This document shows positions 32,584 to 44,147 of a stretch of DNA of 64,000 bases, in pieces. The stretch is taken from NCBI RefSeq assembly GCF_003987475.1, contig NZ_PIQH01000007.1, positions 115,015 through 179,014 of the forward strand, in the 5' to 3' direction. Source of the DNA: Idiomarina tyrosinivorans (GTDB lineage: Bacteria > Pseudomonadota > Gammaproteobacteria > Enterobacterales > Alteromonadaceae). The position numbers were made by a program, and so were the translations under genes. Each line of letters begins with the position of its first letter. Position 1 is the stretch's first letter. Below the pieces are notes generated by a model, which was not told the origin of the DNA, searched no databases, and worked only from the letters and a program-made list of their open reading frames with translations.

Positions 32584-32802
32584 ATGGGTATCTCAATCTG
32601 GCAATTATTAATTCTACTACTGATTGTCGTGTTGCTGTTCGGTAGCAAGCGTCTAAGTGGTTTAGGAAGCGATTTAGGGAATGCCATTAAAGGCTTTAAA
32701 AAGTCGGTAAAAAGCGATGATGACAGCGCCTCCGAGCAGGACCAAACAGCCTCGTTAGATAACGATAAAAAAGGCAAAGACGGCGACGACCAACCGCGGT
32801 AA
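32584..32802 (+). CDS. tatA: Sec-independent translocase TatA
   Basis: 72-aa pore-forming component of the Tat pathway that exports folded proteins. A short N-terminal membrane helix (ISIWQLLILLLIVVLLFGSKRL) is followed by an amphipathic helix (LSGLGSDLGNAIKGFKKSV) and a charged tail (SDDDSASEQDQ). The ATG at 32584 follows GAGGATGAT; the open frame upstream is not coding. It heads tatABC. Confidence 0.95.
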   Translation: MGISIWQLLILLLIVVLLFGSKRLSGLGSDLGNAIKGFKKSVKSDDDSASEQDQTASLDNDKKGKDGDDQPR

Positions 32803-32807
32803 ACAAG

Positions 32808-33179
32808 ATGTTTGATATCGGTTTCTGGGAGTTAGTGGTGATTGTGGTGGTCGGCATGTTAGTGCTCGGCCCCGAACGCCTGCCCAGTGCGCTGCGCAGT
32901 GTGCAACGTGGTATTGCCAAGGTGAAGCAGTACTCGCAGCGGGTGCAAGACGAGCTCGACCACGAGTTGCGGATTAAAGAACTGCACGAACATCTGAAAA
33001 AAGCGGAACAGGGCTCGCTGGACGATCTCAGCCCAGAATTACAGCGCTCGCTAACCGAACTGCAGGACGCCGCAGCGCAAGTGCAACGGCCTTACGCTAA
33101 TACCGAGAATAGCGCCAAGCCGGCTGATACGCCATCGGCCTCTGCTGAAAACCCGCCGAAGAAAGACGATAACGCATGA
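32808..33179 (+). CDS. tatB: Sec-independent translocase TatB
   Basis: 123-aa Tat receptor component that acts with TatC. The family N-terminus [26 protein letters not shown] is followed by a long amphipathic and coiled-coil region ([30 protein letters not shown]). Somewhat shorter than the E. coli protein (171 aa), in the variable tail. Its stop overlaps the tatC ATG by four bases. Confidence 0.95.
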   Translation: MFDIGFWELVVIVVVGMLVLGPERLPSALRSVQRGIAKVKQYSQRVQDELDHELRIKELHEHLKKAEQGSLDDLSPELQRSLTELQDAAAQVQRPYANTENSAKPADTPSASAENPPKKDDNA

Positions 33180-33916
33180 GTGATACGCCGTTAATTGCCC
33201 ATCTACTAGAGTTGCGGCGCCGTTTATTACGCTCGCTGCTGGCTGTCGGGATTGTATTTGCCGCGCTGGCTTATTTTGCCAACGATCTTTATACCCTGCT
33301 TGCTAAACCGCTGCTGCAGCATCTGCCCAGCGGCTCATCGATGATTGCGACGGATGTTGCCGCACCATTTTTCACCCCATTTAAGCTAGTAATGATGCTA
33401 GCGTTTGCGCTATCGGTGCCATTTGTACTTTGGCAAATTTGGGCGTTTATTGCGCCGGGGCTTTACCGCCGTGAGAAGCGTCTGATTGCACCGTTACTGC
33501 TCAGCAGCACGCTGTTGTTTTATGCAGGTATCGCCTTTGCATATTGGGTAGTGTTGCCGCTAGCGATGGGCTTTTTTACCAGCGTAGCACCGGAAGGTGT
33601 AACCATAGCCACAGATATCGCCCGTTACCTTGATTTTGTGTTAGCGATTTTCTTTGCCTTTGGCTTAGCCTTTGAAACTCCGGTTGCCATTATCTTGTTG
33701 ATTTGGAGCGGCGTTACCAGTGTTGAGTCGCTCCGCAATAAACGCCCGTACGTGATTGTCGCCGCGTTTGCGATAGGGATGTTGTTAACACCGCCTGATG
33801 TGATTTCACAAACACTTTTGGCGGTACCGATGTGGTTACTGTTTGAGTTGGGCTTGTTGGTAGCGTCGCTGTATCGCAAACGTGAGGCGGTCGAGGACCA
33901 GAGCCGTGTGGATTGA
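33176..33916 (+). CDS. tatC: Sec-independent translocase TatC
   Basis: 246-aa six-helix membrane protein that recognises twin-arginine signal peptides. The N-terminal [20 protein letters not shown] contains the conserved HLxELRxR, and [21 protein letters not shown] and [14 protein letters not shown] are typical. The end overlaps the tatD reading frame. Confidence 0.96.
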   Translation: MSDTPLIAHLLELRRRLLRSLLAVGIVFAALAYFANDLYTLLAKPLLQHLPSGSSMIATDVAAPFFTPFKLVMMLAFALSVPFVLWQIWAFIAPGLYRREKRLIAPLLLSSTLLFYAGIAFAYWVVLPLAMGFFTSVAPEGVTIATDIARYLDFVLAIFFAFGLAFETPVAIILLIWSGVTSVESLRNKRPYVIVAAFAIGMLLTPPDVISQTLLAVPMWLLFELGLLVASLYRKREAVEDQSRVD

Positions 33917-34688
33917 TGCAGGGGTAAACCTTACTAACAGCCGTTTTCACGGCAAAGTGGACGAGGTTATCGAAAATGCGCGCCGCGCTGGGGTGCAGCA
34001 TTGTATTGTGATTGCTACGTCCGTCGCCGAAGCGGAAGCGGCGATTGCGTTATGCCAACAATTTCCGCATTACCTGAAGACCACCGCCGGTATTCATCCG
34101 CATGACGCCGGTCAGGTTAAGGCGAGCGACTGGCAATTATTACGCGAGTTCTTGCAACATCCGGATGTCGTCGCTGTGGGTGAGTGTGGTTTGGATTTTA
34201 ACCGCAACTATACTCCGCAGACTGAACAATTGGCAGTGTTTGAGAAGCAACTGGAATTGGCGGCGATGACCCAAATGCCGGTGTATTTGCATGAGCGTGA
34301 TGCGCAACCGCAAGTACTGCAACTATTGGACAAGTTTGGCGATAAATTGCCGCAGCGTTTATCCCATTGTTTTACCGGCGATCGTGCGGCACTGGCAGAA
34401 TACCTTAGGCGCGATCACTACATCGGGATTACCGGGTGGGTGTGTGACGAGCGCAGAAATGGGCCATTACTGGACGCACTTACCCTTATTCCCGATAATC
34501 GGTTATTGTTAGAAACGGATGCGCCGTTTTTATTACCGCGCAGCATTCGGCCGCGACCGAAAATGAATGAACCGGCGTGGGTTGCCGAAGTCGGTCGCGT
34601 TGTTGCGCAGCAACGCCAAGTCGAACCCGAAGTACTGGCACAACAGACCAGCGCCAACAGTCAGCGATTTTTTCAGTTAAGCACATAG
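33906..34688 (+). CDS. tatD: TatD family 3'-5' exonuclease/deoxyribonuclease
   Basis: 260-aa metal-dependent hydrolase (TIM barrel) with nuclease activity, linked to DNA repair. Conserved ligands: [12 protein letters not shown] (the usual HxH is degenerate, as in TatD proper), [28 protein letters not shown] and [15 protein letters not shown] at 33906 gives the family N-terminus and overlaps tatC by 11 bases; an upstream in-frame ATG at 33882 adds eight residues not in the family. Confidence 0.93.
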   Translation: MWIDAGVNLTNSRFHGKVDEVIENARRAGVQHCIVIATSVAEAEAAIALCQQFPHYLKTTAGIHPHDAGQVKASDWQLLREFLQHPDVVAVGECGLDFNRNYTPQTEQLAVFEKQLELAAMTQMPVYLHERDAQPQVLQLLDKFGDKLPQRLSHCFTGDRAALAEYLRRDHYIGITGWVCDERRNGPLLDALTLIPDNRLLLETDAPFLLPRSIRPRPKMNEPAWVAEVGRVVAQQRQVEPEVLAQQTSANSQRFFQLST

Positions 34689-34696
34689 GACCATTG

Positions 34697-36544
34697 ATGC
34701 GACTAACAACCTCAGCGATTTTGCTATTTGTTAGTCTGTTGCTAAGCTTCAGCGCACCAGCGCAAGTGGAGTCACGCAGCAGCGATGGTGCTGTGGTTCC
34801 GGACCAATATTATCTAATTTCTCCCAACGATGACTGGGATTTGGAAAAAGTGCAGCGGGCTCCAGCGGACCTCTGGCAACATTTGGGAAAACATCGCGCA
34901 TCGTTTGGTTACACCGAAAAAACCTACTGGTTTCGTTTTAGTTTGGGCGCCAGTGACGATAAGCGAATTTTGCATATCGCCTACCCGTTGCTCGACGACA
35001 TTCGTATATACTGGCAGCGTGCGGATGGCCTGCAACAATTTTATTTAGGCGATACCCTACCTTATCAACAGCGGCCGCTGAAGGTGCAAGATTTTGCGGT
35101 CGTGCTGGAGCCGTCAAAGTACCCTAGTAGTGTTTATTTGGCGGTAAAAACCAGTAGCTCGATGCGTGTACCGATCAAGGTTTGGACGCCGCAACAATTC
35201 TTAAATACCGAGTTAAATAGCGGAATTGCCGAGGGGCTGTATTTCGGCGTATTGCTGTGCATGGTGGTCTATAACTTGTTTGGCTTTATTTCGTCGCGCG
35301 AGAGTGGCTTTGCGATTTATTCGCTGTACACCATTTGTATTGGCGGGCTCATGCTGGCACTAGAGGGTATGGGCTACCGTTATGTTTGGCCTAATTGGCA
35401 GTGGCTGCAAGCGCATGGCATACCAATGTTCGGCAGTTTGGCACTGATAACCGGCAGCCTATTTGCGTTAAATCTACTGCAAGTGAGGGAGCACAGTCGT
35501 TTCGTTGCGCGCGGGCTTCACGGCTTAATTATATTGGCTGGTATTGTTTTGGTGCTGGCACTATTTACCCCCTATTCAACCAGTATTAAAGCTACTTTAG
35601 CATTGGCCGCTCCCGGTTGTTTGTACCTGCTGTTAGTGGGTGTTTATGTATGGCGTAAAGGCTTAGTCTATGCACGGATATTTACTCTAGCCTGGGCGAG
35701 CTTATTGATAGCCGTGATTGCTAATTCACTGGGTTACTTGGGCATTATCGACAGCATGTTCATCCAACGGCATGCCATTATGTTGGGCTCCGGTATTGAA
35801 ATATTATTGCTGTCGTGGGTTCTAGCGGTGCGTTATTCCGAGGAACGGCGCGAGAAAATGAAAGCCCAGTCGAAGGCACTGCGACAAGCGGTAGAGATGC
35901 AACAGACACAAACGAAGCAGAACGAGCAGTTGGAAGAAAATGTCGCCGAGCGAACCTTCGAGTTACAAATTGCGCTGCGTGAGTTGCAAGAGGCTAACAA
36001 CGAGCTGGAGCGTAAGAGTGCGGAAGATTCACTCACAAAACTGCACAATCGGCGTTACTTTACCCAGCATTTAGAAAAAGAGTTTCGGCGCGCCCAACGT
36101 AATCAAACGCCGCTGTCATTATTGATGATCGATATTGACCACTTTAAACCGATTAACGACACTCATGGTCACTTCGTTGGCGACCAAATTTTGCAGCAAC
36201 TGGCCGAGCTACTGAAAGGCTCGGTGCGGCGTCCGTCGGATTCGGTGTGTCGATACGGCGGAGAAGAATTCGCCATTATTTTGCCGGAAACCGATGCCGA
36301 AGGTGCCGAAAGTCTGGCACAGCAAGTCGTAGAGGCAGTGAGCAATGCACAATTCGATACCGATGAAGGTCCGTTAAGCATTACTGTGAGTATCGGTATT
36401 GCTGAGGCCGTTATCGGTGCAGGTGAGCATGCGGAAAATCTATTCCGCGAAGCGGATGCCGCGCTCTACCGCGCGAAACGCGATGGCCGTGACCAAGTGG
36501 TAAGTAGCGATGCGGCACAACCCCTAAGCAAAGATGAGGAGTAA
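34697..36544 (+). CDS. 7TMR-DISM sensor diguanylate cyclase
   Basis: 615 aa. A signal peptide (LLFVSLLLSFSAPAQ) is followed by a periplasmic 7TMR-DISMED2-type domain (about 30-165), seven membrane helices (about 180-390), a coiled coil (about 400-465) and a C-terminal GGDEF domain. The active site is GGEEF in RYGGEEFAIILP with MIDIDHFKPINDTHGHFVGD upstream. RPSD, five residues before GGEEF, is an RxxD inhibitory site, so product feedback is likely. It makes c-di-GMP in response to an unknown external ligand. ATAGGA precedes the ATG; hemB follows closely. Confidence 0.9.
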   Translation: MRLTTSAILLFVSLLLSFSAPAQVESRSSDGAVVPDQYYLISPNDDWDLEKVQRAPADLWQHLGKHRASFGYTEKTYWFRFSLGASDDKRILHIAYPLLDDIRIYWQRADGLQQFYLGDTLPYQQRPLKVQDFAVVLEPSKYPSSVYLAVKTSSSMRVPIKVWTPQQFLNTELNSGIAEGLYFGVLLCMVVYNLFGFISSRESGFAIYSLYTICIGGLMLALEGMGYRYVWPNWQWLQAHGIPMFGSLALITGSLFALNLLQVREHSRFVARGLHGLIILAGIVLVLALFTPYSTSIKATLALAAPGCLYLLLVGVYVWRKGLVYARIFTLAWASLLIAVIANSLGYLGIIDSMFIQRHAIMLGSGIEILLLSWVLAVRYSEERREKMKAQSKALRQAVEMQQTQTKQNEQLEENVAERTFELQIALRELQEANNELERKSAEDSLTKLHNRRYFTQHLEKEFRRAQRNQTPLSLLMIDIDHFKPINDTHGHFVGDQILQQLAELLKGSVRRPSDSVCRYGGEEFAIILPETDAEGAESLAQQVVEAVSNAQFDTDEGPLSITVSIGIAEAVIGAGEHAENLFREADAALYRAKRDGRDQVVSSDAAQPLSKDEE

Positions 36545-38475
<1,931 letters not shown>

Positions 38476-38491
38476 AAATTTTCCGGCGTGC

Positions 38492-39769
38492 CTAGTTCTT
38501 TGGGCGCGAACGGTTATTGTTGTGACCGCGGCGACGTCCTTGACCACCTCGGCCTCCGCCATGGTGCTTACGCCGGCGTTGTGGGTGTGGACGCTTCAAG
38601 TCGGTTAACAGCGCGGTGCTGTCGTATTTTGTGACCGGAATAGCGTGGTCGATATAGTCTTCTATCGCCGGTAGGTTATAAACGTACTCTTCACAGGCTA
38701 AGCTGATGGCTGCACCACTTGCGCCGGCACGTCCCGTACGACCAATTCGGTGCACATAGTCTTCGCAGTCATCTGGCAAATCGTAGTTATAGACATGGCT
38801 GACTTCCGGAATATGCAAGCCACGTGCAGCAACATCCGTTGCGACCAGCAAGTCGATATGCCCTTCGGTGAAATCTTCTAAAATCTTTAGCCGCTTTTTC
38901 TGCGGTACGTCACCAGTAAGAAGACCAACACGATGGCCATTAGCCGCTAGCCACTGATAGATTTTGTCGCAGACATGCTTTGTGTTAGCGAAGACGATGG
39001 CTTTATCTGGCCAGTCTTCTTCGATAAGCGTCAGCAATAACGGCATTTTTTCGGGCTTAGAAGGGTAGAACAGCTCTTCGCTGACTCGCTCCGCCGTTTT
39101 TCGCGTGGGTTCGATTTCCAACTTGGTCGGTGCGTTCATGTGTTCATAAGCTAACTCTTGCACACGGTAAGACAGCGTTGCCGAGAATAAGAAATTCTGG
39201 CGCTGCTTCTGCGGTGGCATGCGGTTAAAGAGGTAGCGGATGTCTTTAATGAAGCCTAGATCGAACATCCGATCGGCTTCATCTAGTACCACCACTTCGA
39301 TACCGTCGAGGCTGTAAACACCTTGTTTGAAGTAATCGATCAAGCGGCCGCAGGTGCCGATTAAAATATCGACCCCTTGTTCTAGGGTTTGCCGTTGACT
39401 TTCATACCCCTCGCCCCCATATACTACTCCAAGCTTTAACTGACAGTGTTCAGCCAATGCTTCAGCATCGTTAGCAATTTGAATCGCCAGTTCGCGTGTT
39501 GGCGCCATAATTAGCGCACGCGGTCCGGAGTGATCCGTTTGCCGGGGTTGTTGCATAAGTTTATTGAAAGTCGCAAGCAAAAACGCCATGGTTTTGCCTG
39601 TTCCGGTTTGTGCTTGGCCGGCGACATCATGCCCGGCAAGCGCGACAGGAAGACTCAACGCTTGAATCGGAGTGCATTGCTCGAAGCCTGCACCGTGAAG
39701 TGCTTCAATAATCCGCTGGTCTAGCGGTAGGCTATCGAAACGAGTTTCGGTTAAATGTGTTTTGTTCAT
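38492..39769 (-). CDS. rhlB: ATP-dependent RNA helicase RhlB
   Basis: 425-aa DEAD-box helicase of the RNA degradosome. Q motif near 10-37 ([25 protein letters not shown]), AQTGTGKT at 53-60, PTREL, DEAD in [17 protein letters not shown], and [10 protein letters not shown]. The C-terminal tail is basic and glycine-rich ([22 protein letters not shown]), an RNA-binding extension. It is divergent from trxA, the classic layout next to rho. Confidence 0.96.
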   Translation of the reverse strand: MNKTHLTETRFDSLPLDQRIIEALHGAGFEQCTPIQALSLPVALAGHDVAGQAQTGTGKTMAFLLATFNKLMQQPRQTDHSGPRALIMAPTRELAIQIANDAEALAEHCQLKLGVVYGGEGYESQRQTLEQGVDILIGTCGRLIDYFKQGVYSLDGIEVVVLDEADRMFDLGFIKDIRYLFNRMPPQKQRQNFLFSATLSYRVQELAYEHMNAPTKLEIEPTRKTAERVSEELFYPSKPEKMPLLLTLIEEDWPDKAIVFANTKHVCDKIYQWLAANGHRVGLLTGDVPQKKRLKILEDFTEGHIDLLVATDVAARGLHIPEVSHVYNYDLPDDCEDYVHRIGRTGRAGASGAAISLACEEYVYNLPAIEDYIDHAIPVTKYDSTALLTDLKRPHPQRRRKHHGGGRGGQGRRRGHNNNRSRPKN

Positions 39770-39857
39770 GGCGTAAGCATATCAGTTTGCGCTTGTATTC
39801 AAAAACAGAAATAATAGTATTTCAATTATTTCACGCGAGAAAGCAGCGGAGATTATC

Positions 39858-40184
39858 ATGAGTGATAAAATTGTTCAGCTGAGCGACGATGGCTTTGAAG
39901 CTGACGTTCTCAATTCAGACGTTCCAGTATTGGTCGATTTTTGGGCCGAGTGGTGTGGCCCTTGTAAAATGGTAGCGCCGATTCTGGATGACATCGCAGA
40001 GAGCTACGCAGACAAGTTGAAAATCGGTAAGCTGAATGTTGATCACAACGATCAGACTCCGCCGAAGTACGGCATTCGTGGTATCCCAACATTATTGCTG
40101 TTCAAAGGTGGAGAAGTCATCGGGACTAAAGTTGGCGCGTTATCTCGAGCGCAATTGACTGAATTCCTCGATCAGCATCTGTAA
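39858..40184 (+). CDS. trxA: Thioredoxin 1
   Basis: 108-aa dithiol reductase. The active site WCGPC has Cys33 and Cys36 in [18 protein letters not shown], and the cis-Pro loop is [12 protein letters not shown]. Length and sequence match TrxA of gammaproteobacteria. GCGGAGAT precedes the ATG. It is divergent from rhlB and followed by a terminator, then rho. Confidence 0.97.
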   Translation: MSDKIVQLSDDGFEADVLNSDVPVLVDFWAEWCGPCKMVAPILDDIAESYADKLKIGKLNVDHNDQTPPKYGIRGIPTLLLFKGGEVIGTKVGALSRAQLTEFLDQHL

Positions 40185-40193
40185 AAATTTGCA

Positions 40194-40225
40194 AAAAGCG
40201 GTGTTTTTACACCGCTTTTGTTTTT
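40194..40225 (+). terminator. Rho-independent terminator after trxA
   Basis: Perfect 11-bp stem AAAAGCGGTGT (40194-40204) with ACACCGCTTTT (40209-40219), a TTTT loop, and GTTTTT after it. It lies 10 bases after the trxA stop, so rho needs its own promoter or read-through. Confidence 0.88.
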
Positions 40226-40454
40226 CCAGCCGTATTAAAACTGGACGAATTTCATTTTTAGTGGTACTTTTTCGACCAGATAGCAAATCTTTCTAGGGCA
40301 AGCCAGCACCGATGGCGGCCTAAATAACTTCGCATAGTGAATATCCGGAAGCTGAGAACCTTTACAGTTTCTGAAAGAGACCAGCGTTTCTTATTCATCT
40401 TTCAGAGCAAAAATCCTTATTATTTTGTTTAATCGATAACATCGAAACCCTCCT
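40226..40454 (+). promoter_or_regulatory. rho promoter/leader region with hairpin
   Basis: 229 bases between the trxA terminator and rho. It holds a 9-bp inverted repeat TCTGAAAGA (40370-40378) / TCTTTCAGA (40398-40406) with a 19-nt loop. The start codon is preceded by the pyrimidine run ACCCTCCT and not by a Shine-Dalgarno sequence. In E. coli rho is autoregulated in its leader; a similar role here is inferred from position only. No leader peptide is convincingly seen. Confidence 0.5.
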
Positions 40455-41723
40455 ATGAATTTAACAGAACTTAAAAATAAACCAGTAAACGAGCTAGTAA
40501 ACCTAGCGGACTCAATGGGCCTAGAGAATATGGCGCGCTTGCGCAAGCAAGACATCATCTTCTCAATTTTGAAAGCGCACGCGAAAAGCGGTGAAGATAT
40601 ATACGGCGACGGCGTGTTGGAAATCTTACAAGATGGCTTCGGCTTCCTGCGTTCAGCAGATTCTTCTTACTTGGCAGGCCCAGACGATATTTACGTCTCG
40701 CCCAGCCAAATTCGTCGCTTTAACTTACGCACGGGTGACACCATTGGCGGAAAAATTCGCCCACCGAAAGACGGTGAACGCTATTTTGCCCTGCTAAAAA
40801 TTCGCGAAGTTAACTTCGACAAGCCAGAAAACTCTCGCAACAAAATCCTATTTGAAAACTTAACGCCGCTGCATGCTGATGAGCGTTTCCACCTTGAGCG
40901 TGGTAACGGCAGTACTGAAGACATCACAGCGCGGGTATTGGATCTAGCGGCACCGATTGGTAAAGGCCAACGGGGATTGATTGTGGCACCGCCGAAAGCT
41001 GGTAAAACGCTATTGCTGCAGAACATCGCCACCTCGATCGCCGCCAATCATCCAGAAGCAGTATTAATGGTATTGCTGATCGATGAGCGTCCAGAGGAAG
41101 TGACCGAGATGCACCGCTTAGTGAAAGGCGAAGTGGTTGCGTCAACGTTCGATGAACCAGCCAGCCGCCACGTGCAAGTTGCAGAGATGGTTATTGAAAA
41201 AGCCAAGCGCTTGGTTGAGCACAAAAAAGACGTGGTCATTTTGCTTGACTCGATTACTCGTTTAGCGCGTGCCTATAACACCGTCATCCCGAGTTCAGGT
41301 AAAGTCCTGACCGGTGGTGTTGATGCCAACGCCCTGCACAAACCGAAACGTTTCTTCGGTGCGGCGCGTAACGTCGAAGAAGGCGGAAGCTTAACGATTA
41401 TTGCGACGGCACTGATCGATACCGGTTCGAAAATGGACGAAGTCATTTACGAAGAGTTTAAGGGCACCGGTAACATGGAATTGCACTTGAACCGTAAGAT
41501 TGCCGAGAAGCGCGTCTTCCCTGCTATCGATTTCAACCGCTCAGGGACCCGTCGCGAAGAATTGCTGACGACCCCAGATGAGCTACAAAAGATGTGGATT
41601 CTGCGCAAAATCATCCACCCAATGGGTGAAGTGGAAGCCATGGAATTCCTTATCGACCGCTTGCAAATGACCAAGACCAACGAAGAGTTCTTTGAGTCGA
41701 TGAAGCGTCAGCGCAATAGCTAA
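40455..41723 (+). CDS. rho: Transcription termination factor Rho
   Basis: 422-aa hexameric RNA helicase/ATPase. The N-terminal domain ([22 protein letters not shown]), the RNA-binding cold-shock fold ([33 protein letters not shown]), Walker [16 protein letters not shown] (about 178-192), Walker [17 protein letters not shown] and the Q- and R-loop regions are intact and nearly colinear with E. coli Rho (419 aa). The start is fixed by this similarity despite the lack of a Shine-Dalgarno site. Confidence 0.97.
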   Translation: MNLTELKNKPVNELVNLADSMGLENMARLRKQDIIFSILKAHAKSGEDIYGDGVLEILQDGFGFLRSADSSYLAGPDDIYVSPSQIRRFNLRTGDTIGGKIRPPKDGERYFALLKIREVNFDKPENSRNKILFENLTPLHADERFHLERGNGSTEDITARVLDLAAPIGKGQRGLIVAPPKAGKTLLLQNIATSIAANHPEAVLMVLLIDERPEEVTEMHRLVKGEVVASTFDEPASRHVQVAEMVIEKAKRLVEHKKDVVILLDSITRLARAYNTVIPSSGKVLTGGVDANALHKPKRFFGAARNVEEGGSLTIIATALIDTGSKMDEVIYEEFKGTGNMELHLNRKIAEKRVFPAIDFNRSGTRREELLTTPDELQKMWILRKIIHPMGEVEAMEFLIDRLQMTKTNEEFFESMKRQRNS

Positions 41724-41734
41724 TCCCTCCTATC

Positions 41735-41759
41735 AGGCACTCGCTATTGGCGAGTGCCT
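41735..41759 (+). terminator. Hairpin between rho and ubiD, weak terminator
   Basis: Perfect 10-bp stem AGGCACTCGC (41735-41744) with GCGAGTGCCT (41750-41759) and a 5-nt loop, 12 bases after the rho stop. Only TCT follows instead of a T-run, so termination may be partial or the hairpin may protect the rho mRNA 3' end. Confidence 0.55.
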
Positions 41760-41776
41760 TCTAAGGCTAGATTCCG

Positions 41777-43249
41777 ATGAAATACCAAGACTTACGAGAC
41801 TTTCTTCAACAACTTGAAGATCGGGGTCAACTTAAGCGTATTAGCCAGACCATCGATCCGTATTTAGAAATGACCGAAATTGCTGACCGCACATTAAAAG
41901 CGGGAGGCCCAGCGTTGCTGTTCGAAAATCCCAAAGGTCACAGCATACCGGTACTCGCCAACCTATTTGGCACTCCTGAACGAGTGGCTTTGGCGATGGG
42001 GCAAGAGTCGGTCGAGGCATTACGCGATGTGGGCACCTTACTGGCATTCTTGAAAGAGCCTGAGCCGCCGAAAGGATTTCGGGATGCGCTGAATTTGTTG
42101 CCGGTCTATAAAAAAGTCTTGAGCATGTCGCCAAAGACCATCCGTAAAGCACCTTGCCAAGAAGTGGTACAAAGCGGTGATGATGTCGATTTGCGCCAAT
42201 TACCCATTCAACACTGTTGGCCGGGTGATGTAGCACCGTTGATTACTTGGGGTTTAACCATCACTCGCGGTCCGCATAAAGCGCGCCAGAATTTAGGCAT
42301 CTATCGGCAGCAGTTGTTAGGTCGCAACAAGCTGATCATGCGCTGGCTATCGCATCGCGGCGGTGCATTGGATTTTCAAGAATGGTGTAAGCAGAACCCC
42401 GGCGAGCGGTTCCCGGTTTCGGTGGCATTAGGGGCAGACCCGGCGACCATTCTCGGCGCAGTAACACCGGTTCCCGACACGTTATCAGAATACGCCTTTG
42501 CTGGGCTGCTGCGTGATGGCAAAACGGAAGTCGTTAAAAGTCTAAGCAACGATTTACAAGTGCCGGCTCACGCGGAAATGATTCTTGAAGGGTACATCGA
42601 CCCCGAAGAGACCGCGGAAGAGGGGCCTTACGGTGACCACACCGGCTATTACAACGAAGTAGAAACTTTTCCCGTGTTTACCGTGACTCATGTGACGCAT
42701 CGTAAACAGCCGATTTATCACAGTACTTACACGGGGCGCCCGCCGGATGAACCGGCAGTACTTGGAGTGGCATTGAACGAAGTATTTGTGCCCTTGCTGC
42801 AAAAGCAGTTCCCGGAAATTGTCGACTTCTATTTACCGCCGGAGGGCTGTTCATATCGCTTGGCGGTCGTAACCATGAAGAAGCAATATCCTGGTCACGC
42901 GAAGCGAGTGATGATGGGCGTTTGGTCTTTTTTACGGCAATTCATGTATACCAAGTTTGTGATTGTCTGTGACGACGATGTTAACGCACGCGATTGGAAA
43001 GATGTGATTTGGGCGATGACGACGCGTATGGATCCGGCTAGGGACACCACGTTGATAGAAAACACCCCGATTGATTATTTGGATTTTGCCTCGCCGGTAT
43101 CAGGTTTGGGCTCGAAAATGGGCTTAGATGCCACCAATAAATGGCCAGGCGAGACGGATCGCGAATGGGGTGAACCCATTGCTATGCCGGATGATGTGAA
43201 AGCGCGAGTCGATGCGCTTTGGAATGAATTAGGAATTATGGAGTCTTAA
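41777..43249 (+). CDS. ubiD: 4-hydroxy-3-polyprenylbenzoate decarboxylase UbiD
   Basis: 490-aa prenylated-FMN-dependent decarboxylase of ubiquinone synthesis. Typical segments: [22 protein letters not shown] at the start, [29 protein letters not shown] in the cofactor-binding region, [13 protein letters not shown] containing the catalytic Glu network, and [16 protein letters not shown]. Length is close to E. coli (497 aa). fre follows immediately, as in many relatives, where Fre supplies reduced flavin for UbiX. Confidence 0.95.
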   Translation: MKYQDLRDFLQQLEDRGQLKRISQTIDPYLEMTEIADRTLKAGGPALLFENPKGHSIPVLANLFGTPERVALAMGQESVEALRDVGTLLAFLKEPEPPKGFRDALNLLPVYKKVLSMSPKTIRKAPCQEVVQSGDDVDLRQLPIQHCWPGDVAPLITWGLTITRGPHKARQNLGIYRQQLLGRNKLIMRWLSHRGGALDFQEWCKQNPGERFPVSVALGADPATILGAVTPVPDTLSEYAFAGLLRDGKTEVVKSLSNDLQVPAHAEMILEGYIDPEETAEEGPYGDHTGYYNEVETFPVFTVTHVTHRKQPIYHSTYTGRPPDEPAVLGVALNEVFVPLLQKQFPEIVDFYLPPEGCSYRLAVVTMKKQYPGHAKRVMMGVWSFLRQFMYTKFVIVCDDDVNARDWKDVIWAMTTRMDPARDTTLIENTPIDYLDFASPVSGLGSKMGLDATNKWPGETDREWGEPIAMPDDVKARVDALWNELGIMES

Positions 43250-43948
43250 ATGGCAGAACGCTTACGTTGCCCCGTTCGGATAAGCCAACAGCTTACCCCA
43301 ACGGTGTGGGAAGTGGTCGTGAGTTTACCTCAGCCAGTGGCATTTAATGCAGGCCAATACCTGCAAGTCGTGATGGATGAACGTGACAAACGCCCGTTCA
43401 GCATCGCATCGTGCCCAAGTGCCAAAAATGAGTGGCTACTGCACATTGGGGCTACCCCCGATAACCGCTATGCGCTGGACGTACTAGAAAAAATAGAACG
43501 CGACGGCGAGCTAGAGATTGAAGCGCCATTGGGTGAGGCGTTTTATCAACCCTCAAACCGTGAAGCGATCGTCATTGCTGGCGGTACGGGGTTTTCGTAT
43601 GCCTACGCAATTGTGCAAAACCATTTACGCGAGCACCATGACAAGCCATTAACGCTTTATTGGGGAGCCCGAGCCCCACAAGATTTGTATCTCCATAACG
43701 AGCTTGAGCAACTGGCCCAACAGCATTCCAATTTTGTTTATCGGCCAGTTGTCGAAGAGGCAGACTCGTCGTGGAATTATGATGTGGGTTTAGTGCACCA
43801 CGCGGTGATGACGCGACATAAAGATTTAGCAAACTATGAAATTTATGTGGCTGGGCGGTTTGAAATGGTGCGCGTGATTCGTGATGACTTCGTTGCCCGT
43901 GATGTACCGCTAGCGCAAATCCACGGTGATGCACTAGCATTTATTTGA
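43250..43948 (+). CDS. fre: NAD(P)H-flavin reductase Fre
   Basis: 232-aa flavin reductase of the ferredoxin-reductase superfamily. Flavin-binding KRPFSIAS is near 46 and NAD(P)H-binding VIAGGTGFSYAYAI near 106; the C-terminus ends GDALAFI as in E. coli Fre. It reduces free FMN/FAD with NAD(P)H. The ATG directly follows the ubiD stop, so the two are co-translated. Confidence 0.94.
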   Translation: MAERLRCPVRISQQLTPTVWEVVVSLPQPVAFNAGQYLQVVMDERDKRPFSIASCPSAKNEWLLHIGATPDNRYALDVLEKIERDGELEIEAPLGEAFYQPSNREAIVIAGGTGFSYAYAIVQNHLREHHDKPLTLYWGARAPQDLYLHNELEQLAQQHSNFVYRPVVEEADSSWNYDVGLVHHAVMTRHKDLANYEIYVAGRFEMVRVIRDDFVARDVPLAQIHGDALAFI

Positions 43949-43990
43949 TTGTTGGAACCGCGCGAGCAATTGGTTATACTGCCCGCGCAT

Positions 43991-44078
43991 TACCAAGGGG
44001 TGCCCAGATGGTTGGGCTGAGATGCGAAAGCGAACCCTTTGTACCTGATCCGGTTAATACTGGCGTAGGGATGGTAGT
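43991..44078 (+). ncRNA. TPP riboswitch (THI element)
   Basis: The conserved thiamine pyrophosphate aptamer is clear: GGGGTGCCC and GGGCTGAGATG in the pyrimidine-sensor arm, a GCGAAAGC stem-loop, then ACCCTTTGTACCTGATCC, GGTTAATACTGGCGTAGGGA and the closing stem. It lies 70 bases before the TonB receptor ATG and should repress it when TPP is abundant. A nine-base complement of aptamer bases 44048-44056 occurs at 44105-44113 and could be part of the expression platform. Confidence 0.96.
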
Positions 44079-44147
44079 AACAACACCCTTCCAATAGGCT
44101 TGCCTAACCGGATTGTTTCTTTAGGTCGTAAACAAAGGAAATAATCC

